Shown here: one piece after another, positions 9,360-16,828 of the stretch
Numbering within the stretch: the stretch's first letter is position 1
How the letters are laid out: each line of letters begins with the position of its first letter
NCBI GenBank assembly: GCA_964411505.1
Contig: CAYPLH010000037.1
Location: forward strand, 1 to 38,980
Source: CAYPLH01 sp964411505
GTDB taxonomy: Bacteria > Bacillota > Clostridia > CAYPLH01 > DUMO01
Reading direction: 5' to 3'
Length of the DNA: 38,980 nucleotides
The notes under the pieces: generated by a model
Told to the model about the DNA's origin: nothing
What the model saw: the letters and a program-made list of their open reading frames with translations, nothing else
Databases searched by the model: none
Made by a program: the position numbers and the translations under genes

Positions 9360-10622
9360 ATGTATGCACAAAGAAGAGTTACAGCAGCATTAATTGGCGC
9401 AGGTTCAAGAGGGATGGATGTATATGGCTCATATGCTTTAAAACATCCTAAAGATATTGAGTTTATTGCAGTTGCTGACCCTAATCCGAAAAGACGAGCA
9501 AAATTTAAAAAACTACATAATATAAAGGATGAAATGGTTTTTACAGATTGGCAAAGCATTCTTGATAAGCCTAAGCTATCTGACGTAATATTTATTTGCA
9601 CTCAGGATAAAATGCACTTTGAGCCTTCCATAAAGGCTCTTGAGGCGGGATATCATGTACTTCTTGAAAAACCAATGGCAACAACCCCAAAGGAGTGTAT
9701 TGCAATAGGGAAAGCGGCGGAAAAAAGCAACAGCGTTTTTGCTATAGCTCATGTCTTAAGATATACTCCTTTGATGCAAAAGGTAAAAAAGTTACTGGAT
9801 GCAGGTGTAATAGGAAATATTGTATGCATCCAGCACAATGAAAATGTCGGTTATTGGCATCAAGCTCATAGTTTTGTAAGGGGTAACTGGAGAAATTCTG
9901 ATGAAACCAGTCCTATGATTTTGGCCAAGTCGTGTCATGATATGGATTTACTTCTATGGCTTGCAGGATCAAGTTGCAAATCAATATCTTCCTTTGGTGG
10001 TTTGTATCATTTTAAGGGTGAGAACGCACCAAGTGGTGCGCCGTTAAGGTGTATTGAAGGCTGTCCTGCTGAAACGAAATGTGCTTTTTTTGCACCTAGA
10101 TTGTACCTTACAGATGATATAAGCTGGCCTACATCTGTAATATCAAGTGACATGAGCTATGAGGGGAGATATAAGGCATTAAAGGAAGGACCATATGGAA
10201 GATGTGTTTACCATTGTGACAATAATGTTGTTGACCACCAAGTGGTTAATATTGATTTTGAAAATGGAGTAACAGCGGCATTTACCATGTGTGCCTTTAG
10301 TGAAAAAATCAGCCGCACGACTAAGCTTATGGGCACAAAAGGTGAGATGCGTGTATGCCCCGGCGAAATTGAAGTCACCGACTTTTTGACAGGAACAGTG
10401 AACACTATCCAGATTATGGCCCCTGAACAAGGTCATGAGGGTGGCGATGAAGGAATGATGAGGGATTTTGTACACCTGATAAAAGAGGGTGGCAAAGATA
10501 AAGCGCTCACAAGCGCAAACACATCTGTAGAAAGCCATCTGATGGCTTTTGCAGCTGAAAAATCAAGACTTGAAAATAAGGTTGTAAATATTAAGGAGTA
10601 TTTTTCATGTCTATTCAGTTAG
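9360..10622 (+). CDS. Gfo/Idh/MocA family NAD(P)-dependent oxidoreductase
   Basis: This is a cytoplasmic sugar dehydrogenase of 420 aa. The N-terminal Rossmann fold shows IGAGSRGMD at about residues 13-21, and the family's EKP signature appears as LLEKPMATTP. A cysteine-containing segment, CIEGCPAETKCAFFAPR (about 233-249), is found in one subgroup of the family. AAAGGAT precedes the ATG, and the gene follows the beta-helix gene by 20 bases, so the two are cotranscribed. Its substrate is probably the sugar or sugar acid released by the cluster's other enzymes. The last codons lie inside a 15-bp inverted repeat. Confidence 0.88.
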   Translation: MYAQRRVTAALIGAGSRGMDVYGSYALKHPKDIEFIAVADPNPKRRAKFKKLHNIKDEMVFTDWQSILDKPKLSDVIFICTQDKMHFEPSIKALEAGYHVLLEKPMATTPKECIAIGKAAEKSNSVFAIAHVLRYTPLMQKVKKLLDAGVIGNIVCIQHNENVGYWHQAHSFVRGNWRNSDETSPMILAKSCHDMDLLLWLAGSSCKSISSFGGLYHFKGENAPSGAPLRCIEGCPAETKCAFFAPRLYLTDDISWPTSVISSDMSYEGRYKALKEGPYGRCVYHCDNNVVDHQVVNIDFENGVTAAFTMCAFSEKISRTTKLMGTKGEMRVCPGEIEVTDFLTGTVNTIQIMAPEQGHEGGDEGMMRDFVHLIKEGGKDKALTSANTSVESHLMAFAAEKSRLENKVVNIKEYFSCLFS

Positions 10623-10754
10623 TACCTAAAGCATATTAAACGCAAACTAAGCTCTAATGCAGCTAATTACAGTGAGGCTTGATGCCCCCGAGCTTTTCAA
10701 GCTGTATAGCAGTATTAGAGATGATTTGCATGAAAAAGGACTAACTGAATAGAC
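10609..10754. repeat. 146-bp element with perfect 15-bp inverted ends
   Basis: GTCTATTCAGTTAGT (10609-10623) and ACTAACTGAATAGAC (10740-10754) are perfect reverse complements enclosing 116 bp. The left arm overlaps the end of the dehydrogenase gene. The interior holds a 31-codon open frame and a second, shorter inverted pair (CTCTAAT with ATTAGAG). It could be a miniature transposable element or a decayed gene end; the sequence alone does not decide. Confidence 0.4.
10657..10752 (+). CDS. Possible 31-aa small ORF or gene fragment
   Basis: An ATG-initiated frame of 31 codons begins MQLITVRLDAPELFKLY and ends at TAG inside the right arm of the inverted repeat. There is no clear ribosome site. 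The composition looks protein-like rather than random, so it may be the relic of a gene that once followed the dehydrogenase. Just before it, AAGGAG and an ATG open a ten-codon frame ending MSIQLVPKAY at 10606-10638, which may be the start of the same or another lost gene. Confidence 0.2.
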   Translation: MQLITVRLDAPELFKLYSSIRDDLHEKGLTE

Positions 10755-10783
10755 TCTATTTATCAAACACACTAAACTCTATG

Positions 10784-10857
10784 CTTCCTTAAGCGGGGGA
10801 TAAAGACTTCCTTAAGTGGGGGATAAACTGATTCCCTTAAGCGGTGGATAAACTGAC
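10784..10857. repeat. Three tandem copies of a 25-bp unit
   Basis: The units near 10784, 10807 and 10832 follow the consensus CTTAAGYGGGGGATAAAC; the first is shorter and the third reads GCGGTGGATAAAC. A fainter fourth copy may follow at about 10858-10880. The copies lie between the convergent dehydrogenase and aminotransferase genes. Function is unknown. Confidence 0.6.
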
Positions 10858-10895
10858 TTCTGCTTTATGTGGTGGATGTAATCCTCCTCTTAAAT

Positions 10896-10922
10896 TAAGA
10901 CACAGAACCGTCCCCTGTCTTA
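10896..10922. terminator. Hairpin with the CAGAACCGTCCCC loop between convergent genes
   Basis: TAAGACA (10896-10902) pairs with TGTCTTA (10916-10922) around CAGAACCGTCCCC. The right arm contains the stop codon of the minus-strand aminotransferase gene. From memory, similar GACAGGGGACGGTTCTG strings recur in many Clostridia, often near IS200-type transposases; this was not checked. There is no T-run, so termination is uncertain. Confidence 0.35.
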
Positions 10923-12248
10923 GCGATGTTTAAAAAAGTGCCACATTCCTATGTTGGAAGGATCCCCCGTGTCATCTGATAAAAGCTCTCTATAGTTATC
11001 TACAACATTTATATATGCGGAAGCATACTTTTCAATTATAACCGGATTAAAATGCTTGAACCATGGAACAGAGAAAACTAATCTCCCTATTTTTTCGCTA
11101 ACTGTCAAGTTTTGATCATAATTTCGGATATCTTCTTTTGAGTTTGATATCCTAGTCGGTTTTCCATGACCATAAATATCACATGTTTGAAAAACAGGAT
11201 GTGTATGAAGTGGATAGTTGCATCCTGCTATGCAGTCAGGTATACCTTCTGCTCTTATTGCTTTTGTAAAACTTGTAATAGAAAGACCTCCTAGCGCATC
11301 CTTATCATAGAAAGCATAAGGCAAATACCATCCTGCCATATTGCTTCCTGATTCTTCAGAAACTCTGTGAGGTCTAATTGCCGGTATCCCTTTGAGCAAA
11401 TCCCAGAAATAATCCATAGCTTTTCTAATTTGCGCACAACGTTCATCATAATATTTTAACTGTACTCTGCCTACTGCAGAACTTAACTGATGCATACGGT
11501 ACTTGTAGCCGCCCATGGGAAGCCCTGCAAAATTTCGTAAGTATTGGTTGTCAATCTTTGAATCAAATCTCTCGTAATGACTGAAGGCAATTGCTCTTTC
11601 ATATATTTCTCTATTATTTGTGACAAGCATTCCCCCTTCTCCAATGGCAAATGCTTTTCCGGTCATCAGTGACATTGCAGAAACGTCACCAAAGGTACCT
11701 AGCTTTTTACCTTTGTAAAGACCACCTTGAGCATGTGAAACATCCTCTATAACCTTCAGATTATGTTTTTTGGCAATATGCATTATTCTGTCCATATCTG
11801 CCGGGTGAGACAGATAATGTACCACCATAATAGCTTTGGTATTGTTTGTAATTTTCTTTTCTATATCATCAGGATCTATACACAGTGTTTTAGGGTCAAT
11901 ATCTGCAAAAACTATGGTACCCCCTAGCGAAAAAACCTGTATTGCTGATGCCCAGTAAGTAATACTAGGGCAAATTATCTCATCACCTACGCCTACCCCA
12001 CATCCAAACATAGCTGCATGAAGTGCCGCTGTCCCATTGTTAAAAGCCAGTGCATACTCTGTTCCCTGCCAAGCTGCAAACTCTTCTTCAAATTTTACTG
12101 TTACATCTCTCCCTGACATAGCACATCGATCCAGTACATCCAATACCGCTTCTTTATCCTCATCAGTTATAATAGGCCACCTAAACATATCATCATACTC
12201 TTGACTGACTGATAGAGGTCCTCCCATAATTGCTAGTTTTTTTGACAT
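10920..12248 (-). CDS. DegT/DnrJ/EryC1/StrS family PLP-dependent aminotransferase
   Basis: This 442-aa enzyme belongs to the sugar aminotransferase family, which uses pyridoxal phosphate to aminate keto-sugars; some members act as dehydratases. The cofactor lysine is K198 in SLMTGKAFAIGEGGM. The ring-binding EDVSHAQG lies at 168-175 and the FNNGTAALHAA phosphate loop at about 69-79. The ATG is preceded on the minus strand by AGGAGGT. It follows the cupin-AraC gene on the same strand after 212 bp and converges on the dehydrogenase. Together with that dehydrogenase it could convert an oxidised sugar to an amino sugar or the reverse; this is inference. Confidence 0.88.
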   Translation of the reverse strand: MSKKLAIMGGPLSVSQEYDDMFRWPIITDEDKEAVLDVLDRCAMSGRDVTVKFEEEFAAWQGTEYALAFNNGTAALHAAMFGCGVGVGDEIICPSITYWASAIQVFSLGGTIVFADIDPKTLCIDPDDIEKKITNNTKAIMVVHYLSHPADMDRIMHIAKKHNLKVIEDVSHAQGGLYKGKKLGTFGDVSAMSLMTGKAFAIGEGGMLVTNNREIYERAIAFSHYERFDSKIDNQYLRNFAGLPMGGYKYRMHQLSSAVGRVQLKYYDERCAQIRKAMDYFWDLLKGIPAIRPHRVSEESGSNMAGWYLPYAFYDKDALGGLSITSFTKAIRAEGIPDCIAGCNYPLHTHPVFQTCDIYGHGKPTRISNSKEDIRNYDQNLTVSEKIGRLVFSVPWFKHFNPVIIEKYASAYINVVDNYRELLSDDTGDPSNIGMWHFFKHR

Positions 12249-12460
12249 GATATACCTCCTGCTTTTTTATTTACTGCAGAGTATATGCCAACTAACAATG
12301 AAAAGCAGACCAGCATAGATAGACACATACACCTGCTAGCTTTACACTAACATCTATAGTCATGAATTTCTTTGCAAATATTACAAATAATCTTGACGAA
12401 TAGTATATTTATCAAATCGTGTAAGAGTGCTCATTGAAAAAAGCAGTGTATGTTTTGCAC

Positions 12461-13390
12461 TTAAATCGCTTGTTTTTCAAGTTTTCTATATGCTGTGGGA
12501 GAGAGCCCTGTGGCATGCTTGAACAGCCTATTAAAATGACTTATGTTCTTAAACCCCGTCATATAGCATATGTCTAATACCTTATTGTTAGTTCTCTTTA
12601 AGAATGTCATCGCATGGGAAATGCGGAGCGAATTTAAATACTCCACAAAGGTTTGTCCAGTGACAACCTTAAAAAAATAGCAAAAATATGACTTGGAAAG
12701 CAGTGCTTTTGATGCAATAAAATCTATAGTTAAATCCTCCATATAATGCTCATCAATATATCTTAAAGCCATAAGAATTGAACACTTATGCCTATCATAA
12801 ACTAAGCTTTGATTGTCTGTCTCAATTTTTCCTGAGAATTCTCTACCAACAATTACAAGAAGGTTTAGAAGAAGTGCTTTTGCTAAAAGGTCAAACCCTA
12901 CAAGTTTTTCTTTATATTCATTAAGTACCGTGTTCAAAATCCTTTCAACCTCTAACTGCAATTGCCCAGAAATGTTCAATCTTGGCTTTACATGACTTTC
13001 ACTCACCAAAAAAGGTTCTATATAAGCAAAGTCATAAAAGGATTCAATATTCTCAACACTACTTAAATTAAGATTTATAAATTCAGGTTCAAATTCAAAT
13101 TCAATTAGTTCTATATTCAAATCACTTACTGATAGAATTTGATGCGGAACATATGGAGGGATGATAAAAATATCGCCTTTAACTATATCAAACTTTTGAT
13201 TATTAATAGCATGACTTCCATGACCACTTAATACATAATTAATCTGAACATAATCATGCTGGTGCAATTCAGCCTTTATAGAGCTATTATTATATTTGCG
13301 AATATAAAAAAGAAGATTGCCGTTATTATTATCCTTCATTGTCAATAATGGCACATTCTTATGCTTTTCATCAACTAAATTAAAGTCCAT
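12461..13390 (-). CDS. AraC-family regulator with N-terminal cupin domain
   Basis: This is a 309-aa cytoplasmic transcription factor. The N-terminal cupin sensor (about 20-110) shows HQHDYVQINYVLSGHGSH and GDIFIIPPYVPHQI. The C-terminal AraC domain (about 205-305) carries both helix-turn-helix units, including LSKSYFCYFFKVVTGQTF and the closing HATGLSPTAYRK. It lies upstream of, and codirectional with, the aminotransferase gene, so that gene is its likely target and a small sugar its likely effector. The minus-strand ATG has a GAGAGTGA site upstream. Confidence 0.85.
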   Translation of the reverse strand: MDFNLVDEKHKNVPLLTMKDNNNGNLLFYIRKYNNSSIKAELHQHDYVQINYVLSGHGSHAINNQKFDIVKGDIFIIPPYVPHQILSVSDLNIELIEFEFEPEFINLNLSSVENIESFYDFAYIEPFLVSESHVKPRLNISGQLQLEVERILNTVLNEYKEKLVGFDLLAKALLLNLLVIVGREFSGKIETDNQSLVYDRHKCSILMALRYIDEHYMEDLTIDFIASKALLSKSYFCYFFKVVTGQTFVEYLNSLRISHAMTFLKRTNNKVLDICYMTGFKNISHFNRLFKHATGLSPTAYRKLEKQAI

Positions 13391-13557
13391 TCATTTCACT
13401 CTCCAAAAAATATGATATTGAAAAAAACTCCTAATACTAGCTCATGAACTGCCTTTTATAAAAATGATTTTATAAAAGACCACAATACGATTATATATAA
13501 GAATTTAGGTAAATTCAAACTGAAGTCAATCTTTATACGGTGTCAAATATCACAGCA

Positions 13558-13599
13558 GGTCGAGTAGATACACCCCGCAAGGGGTGTATCTACTCGACC
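13558..13599. repeat. Perfect 19-bp inverted repeat with GCAA loop
   Basis: GGTCGAGTAGATACACCCC (13558-13576) pairs without mismatch to 13581-13599 around GCAA, a GNRA tetraloop. No T-run follows, so it is not a standard terminator. The centre, CACCCCGCAAGGGGTG, matches the centre of the last CRISPR repeat (25500-25532) at 15 of 16 bases. A stable RNA hairpin or a cruciform site is possible. Confidence 0.6.
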
Positions 13600-13637
13600 C
13601 TTAAACCTGCTTAATTTCAAATTATTGAAAAATATTA

Positions 13638-13690
13638 TTGTCTATTGATGATAAATATGTTATCATTGGGATGATGACATATTTATCATC
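13638..13690 (+). promoter_or_regulatory. Promoter overlapped by a 20-bp near-perfect palindrome
   Basis: TTGTCT (13638-13643), a 17-base spacer and TATCAT (13661-13666) form a promoter candidate. The spacer and -10 box lie in an inverted repeat (13647-13666 with 13671-13690) with one mismatch and a TGGG loop; its outer 13 bp, GATGATAAATATG, are perfect. A repressor here would block the promoter. Autoregulation by the XRE protein encoded next is the simplest reading. Confidence 0.5.
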
Positions 13691-13725
13691 GGCAATAAGC
13701 GAGATTAAGGATTGGAAAGGCAGGA

Positions 13726-14010
13726 ATGGTTAAAATGAGTGAATTTGTTAAATGGCAGGACGTTAGAAACTCTATGACCTCCCTTACTGATGGAGAAAAA
13801 ATAGAAGTTGACCTGATGGCCGATATAATAAGTAAAATTATTGAAAGGCGTCAAGAATTGGGAATTTCTCAAAGAGAACTTGAAAAGCTCACGGGAGTCA
13901 GGCAGGAAGCTATATGCAGAATTGAAAATATGAAAAATATGCCGCAGCTAGATACATTAATAAAACTGATGGAACCTCTTGGTTTAAGGTTATCTGTAAG
14001 CAAAATTTGA
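13726..14010 (+). CDS. XRE-family helix-turn-helix protein, antitoxin-like
   Basis: This is a 94-aa DNA-binding protein. The Cro/C1-type helix-turn-helix occupies about residues 35-90, with ISQRELEKLTGVRQEAICRI and a final LIKLMEPLGLRLSV, the form seen in HigA-like antitoxins. AAAGGCAGGA lies just upstream; the start may be ATG 13726 or ATG 13735. No toxin gene is adjacent: the next 600 bp hold only a broken HEPN fragment, so it may be an orphan antitoxin. The stop codon directly abuts the left 90-bp flanking repeat. Confidence 0.72.
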   Translation: MVKMSEFVKWQDVRNSMTSLTDGEKIEVDLMADIISKIIERRQELGISQRELEKLTGVRQEAICRIENMKNMPQLDTLIKLMEPLGLRLSVSKI

Positions 14011-14100
14011 AGACACACTTAACTTAAAAACAGAAAGAATAAAGGAAGTAGTTTTCCTGTGTGTTATATTAGATCACTGGTGAAGGTGCTGATGTGGATA
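14011..14100 (+). repeat. Left copy of the 90-bp repeat flanking the CRISPR-Cas locus
   Basis: This segment aligns end to end with 25639-25728, with about ten differences and two single-base indels. A 30-base core (14047-14076, beginning AGTAGTTTTCCTGTGTG) is identical to 25675-25704. In the right copy the segment is the leader of an MNT gene; here it runs directly into the HEPN start. Confidence 0.85.
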
Positions 14101-14216
14101 GCCAAGTACGCGCGCAGGAGTGGCACAGACTTGCGGAACAGGATATGAAGCAGGCAATGGAAAACTTAAAAGCAATTAGAAATTTTGTTATTAATCTTGT
14201 ACCAGCAATAGTATAA
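14094..14216 (+). pseudogene. HEPN toxin gene remnant (N-terminal fragment)
   Basis: A GTG-initiated frame of 40 codons begins with DSQVRAQEWHRLAEQDMKQA, the typical opening of a HEPN-domain protein, then reaches a stop. A full HEPN toxin is about 120-140 aa, and the catalytic RX4-6H motif near the C-terminus is absent. The first six residues, apart from the GTG/ATG start, match the HEPN start at 26038. The upstream leader equals that of the MNT gene at 25722, so the MNT gene appears deleted here. Confidence 0.6.
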
Positions 14217-14634
14217 ATTGAAAGCTGTTCTTTATATGAAGTAATTGATAATCTGTCACAATAGGTAAGGCTTGATTTGCTTCTTCTGGTGAGATGACAA
14301 GTAAAAGGTCTGATATCTACTTGTTCAGAACCTTTGGCTAGATCTAAATCTGCCCAGAGACCCCATTGATACCTCTTAGGAGAATAAACAGTTTAGTTCC
14401 TCAATGAAATGGTTAAATTTGCATAAACAGGTTATGAAACCATGTTCGATAATAGGTAATACCGGTGAATGTATCCAATAGAGGTAATGAAATATAATAT
14501 CATAAATTAATATACAAATTTTATCAAAAATTTGTATAAAAAAGAAGGATTATGTGAATTTATGTTGAATATTAATAGATATACATGGAAGAGAGGGATT
14601 GCGTGTTCAGTAAATATATGTAAAAACTAAGGGG
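14217..14634. other. Non-coding leader of the cas operon
   Basis: No gene was found. A perfect 12-bp AT-rich inverted repeat, TATACAAATTTT (14511-14522) with AAAATTTGTATA (14527-14538) around ATCA, lies about 100 bp before cas3 and could be an operator or part of the promoter. The rest shows no recognisable coding remnant. Confidence 0.45.
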
Positions 14635-16812
14635 ATGCATGTCTTGAAATACATAGCTCACACAAAGGATGGAAAAACATTTCTAAATGAAGAAGAATGC
14701 CAAAGCTTAAGTACGCATTTGTATAATGTCGCAATACTTGCGAGAGAATTTGCAGCTCAATTCGAAGCAGAGGAGATCGGGTACGTAATAGGTTTATTAC
14801 ATGATATTGGTAAATATCAACAGGAGTTTCAGGACAGAATCAGAGGCAGTAAAGTTAAAGTTGACCATTCTATAGCTGGCGCACTCATTTCAAAGGAGCG
14901 ATATGGTGACATAGGTGATTTATATGGAATGGTAATAGCAGGACACCATACCGGTCTTCTTGATTCCGGTAATATAGCGAGTAAAGGTGATGGCACTTAT
15001 TACGCAAGAATCAACAGTAATAAAAGCATACCTGATTCATTTAAAAATGCAATTTCACTACCGGCAGAAATAAGGCATAAAAAACTAAAAACTAATTTGA
15101 AATACTCTGCATTTTCACTTGCGGTATATATTAAGATGTTGTATTCTGCTTTGGTTGATGCTGACTGGACAGATACAGAAGAGTATATAACCGACGTAAA
15201 AAGGAAGAGTGTAAATTATTACATAGACGAATTGTTCGATAGTCTTATGAAAAGCATTCCATCTAATAATGGGAGTTATATTAATAATATAAGAGCAGCT
15301 ATTTTGAATGATTGCCTAGCAAAATCAAAAGAAAATCAAGGTTTATACACATTAACGGTACCTACTGGTGGTGGTAAGACTCTCTCCTCACTTGCATTTG
15401 CATTGAATCATGCAAAAAAACATGACTTAAAAAGAGTGATCTATGTAATACCATATACCAGTATAATTGAACAGAATGCAAATGTCATAGCAGGATGTAT
15501 CGGCGCTGAATATGTTTTAGAACATCACAGCAATGTTGAATTTGATAACGATAGTGACAAACGCATGAAATGGGCAAGCGAAAACTGGGATATACCGGTT
15601 ATAGTCACGACTAATGTCCAATTTTTTGAGTCCTTCTTTTCAAATAAACCTTCTAGAAACAGAAAACTTCATAATATTGCAAGTAGTGTAGTGATCTTTG
15701 ATGAAGCACAGATGCTTCCGGTCGGGTATTTATCACCATGTATGTATGCTATAAGTGAGCTTGTTGTCAATTACAAAGTTACTGCAGTTTTATGCAGTGC
15801 GACGCAACCTGAAATCAGCAGATATAAATATGATAATGTTGAAGTAAACGAGATTGTACAGAAACCAAATGAATTGGCTGAAAAACTTAAGCGGGTTAAT
15901 TATACCGTACTTGGTAAAAAAACTGACGAACAAATATTAGATATTACTAAAAACAACGAACAAGCACTAATAATATTGAATTCCAGGAAACATGCATTCT
16001 GGATGTACAAGATGGCAGTTGAGAGGCATGGTAACGATGTGTTTCATCTTAGCACGCTTATGTACCCCAAACATAGAAGAAAAGTTTTGAATGAAATAAG
16101 GGGTAGGCTGAAAAATAGGCAGAGAGTTATAGTTGTTTCTACACAGTTAATAGAGGCAGGAGTTGATGTGGATTTTCCCCTTGTTATCAGGAGTATCGCT
16201 GGTATTGACAGCATTATTCAAGCAGGCGGGAGAGCAAATAGGGAGCGGAAACTAAAAAAGGGGAATGTTTTTGTTTTTGAACCGGACAGTGAAGTGGGAA
16301 AAATTCCGCGTTCCATACTAAATACAGCAAGTATTGGTAAGGAAGTTATTGACATGTTGGGAGATAAAGCTTTTGAGCTGGAAGGTATCTCAGAATACTT
16401 TAATCAACTCTATCATTCAGCCACTTCACAAATGATGCTTGACACAAAAGGAATACTTAATGAATATGAGAAGACTGGTTCTTTTATAAAAGTTAATTTT
16501 GAATCGGTAAGCAATAAATTTAAAATGATAGAAAGCAATACCTATAACATTGTTGTAGCAGAAGATGAACATGCTATTGAAATGATAGGCAGTATCAGGA
16601 GTAATTCTTATACAACAAATACCATTAGAGCATTGGGGCAGTATACTGTTTCAGTTTATGAAAATGAATTTGCAAGGCTGTGCAAGGAGCATGTTATAGA
16701 AAAACTGGATAATGGAATTAATCTACTTAATAACAATAATTATTATAGTTGTAAAGTAGGTATTGAGATATTTACGGAAGATAATAAAAATGCTGAGTGT
16801 TATGATATTTGA
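14635..16812 (+). CDS. cas3: Cas3 helicase-nuclease, type I-C
   Basis: Cas3 is the effector recruited by Cascade to unwind and degrade target DNA. The N-terminal HD nuclease shows H28, HD at 56-57 in GLLHDIGK, H78 and HH at 104-105. The superfamily 2 helicase has Walker A PTGGGKT (243-249), the DEAQ box at 356-359 and motif VI in QAGGRANRE. The length, 725 aa, is normal. The ATG at 14635 touches its AAGGGG; the TTG at 14644 is 9 bases from that site and may be the true start. It is first in the operon, 16 bases before cas5. All visible catalytic residues are intact. Confidence 0.96.
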   Translation: MHVLKYIAHTKDGKTFLNEEECQSLSTHLYNVAILAREFAAQFEAEEIGYVIGLLHDIGKYQQEFQDRIRGSKVKVDHSIAGALISKERYGDIGDLYGMVIAGHHTGLLDSGNIASKGDGTYYARINSNKSIPDSFKNAISLPAEIRHKKLKTNLKYSAFSLAVYIKMLYSALVDADWTDTEEYITDVKRKSVNYYIDELFDSLMKSIPSNNGSYINNIRAAILNDCLAKSKENQGLYTLTVPTGGGKTLSSLAFALNHAKKHDLKRVIYVIPYTSIIEQNANVIAGCIGAEYVLEHHSNVEFDNDSDKRMKWASENWDIPVIVTTNVQFFESFFSNKPSRNRKLHNIASSVVIFDEAQMLPVGYLSPCMYAISELVVNYKVTAVLCSATQPEISRYKYDNVEVNEIVQKPNELAEKLKRVNYTVLGKKTDEQILDITKNNEQALIILNSRKHAFWMYKMAVERHGNDVFHLSTLMYPKHRRKVLNEIRGRLKNRQRVIVVSTQLIEAGVDVDFPLVIRSIAGIDSIIQAGGRANRERKLKKGNVFVFEPDSEVGKIPRSILNTASIGKEVIDMLGDKAFELEGISEYFNQLYHSATSQMMLDTKGILNEYEKTGSFIKVNFESVSNKFKMIESNTYNIVVAEDEHAIEMIGSIRSNSYTTNTIRALGQYTVSVYENEFARLCKEHVIEKLDNGINLLNNNNYYSCKVGIEIFTEDNKNAECYDI

Positions 16813-16828
16813 AAGGAAGTGGGGTTAA

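Larger units (their letters stand above)
13391..13725. other. Non-coding boundary region between sugar cluster and CRISPR region
   Basis: No gene was found in these 335 bp. They hold the upstream region of the cupin-AraC gene, a 19-bp perfect hairpin and a palindromic promoter for the small XRE gene; the last two are listed separately. Confidence 0.6.

Noticed and set aside
13558..13599. The 19-bp hairpin as a true CRISPR repeat
   Set aside because: Only the central 16 bases match and the GTGGATTGAAA end is absent. The likeness may come from both being GC-rich hairpins.
14217..14500. Continuation of the HEPN gene by frameshift in the left remnant
   Set aside because: No frame downstream of 14216 showed HEPN-like text or an RX4-6H motif that could be read with confidence.
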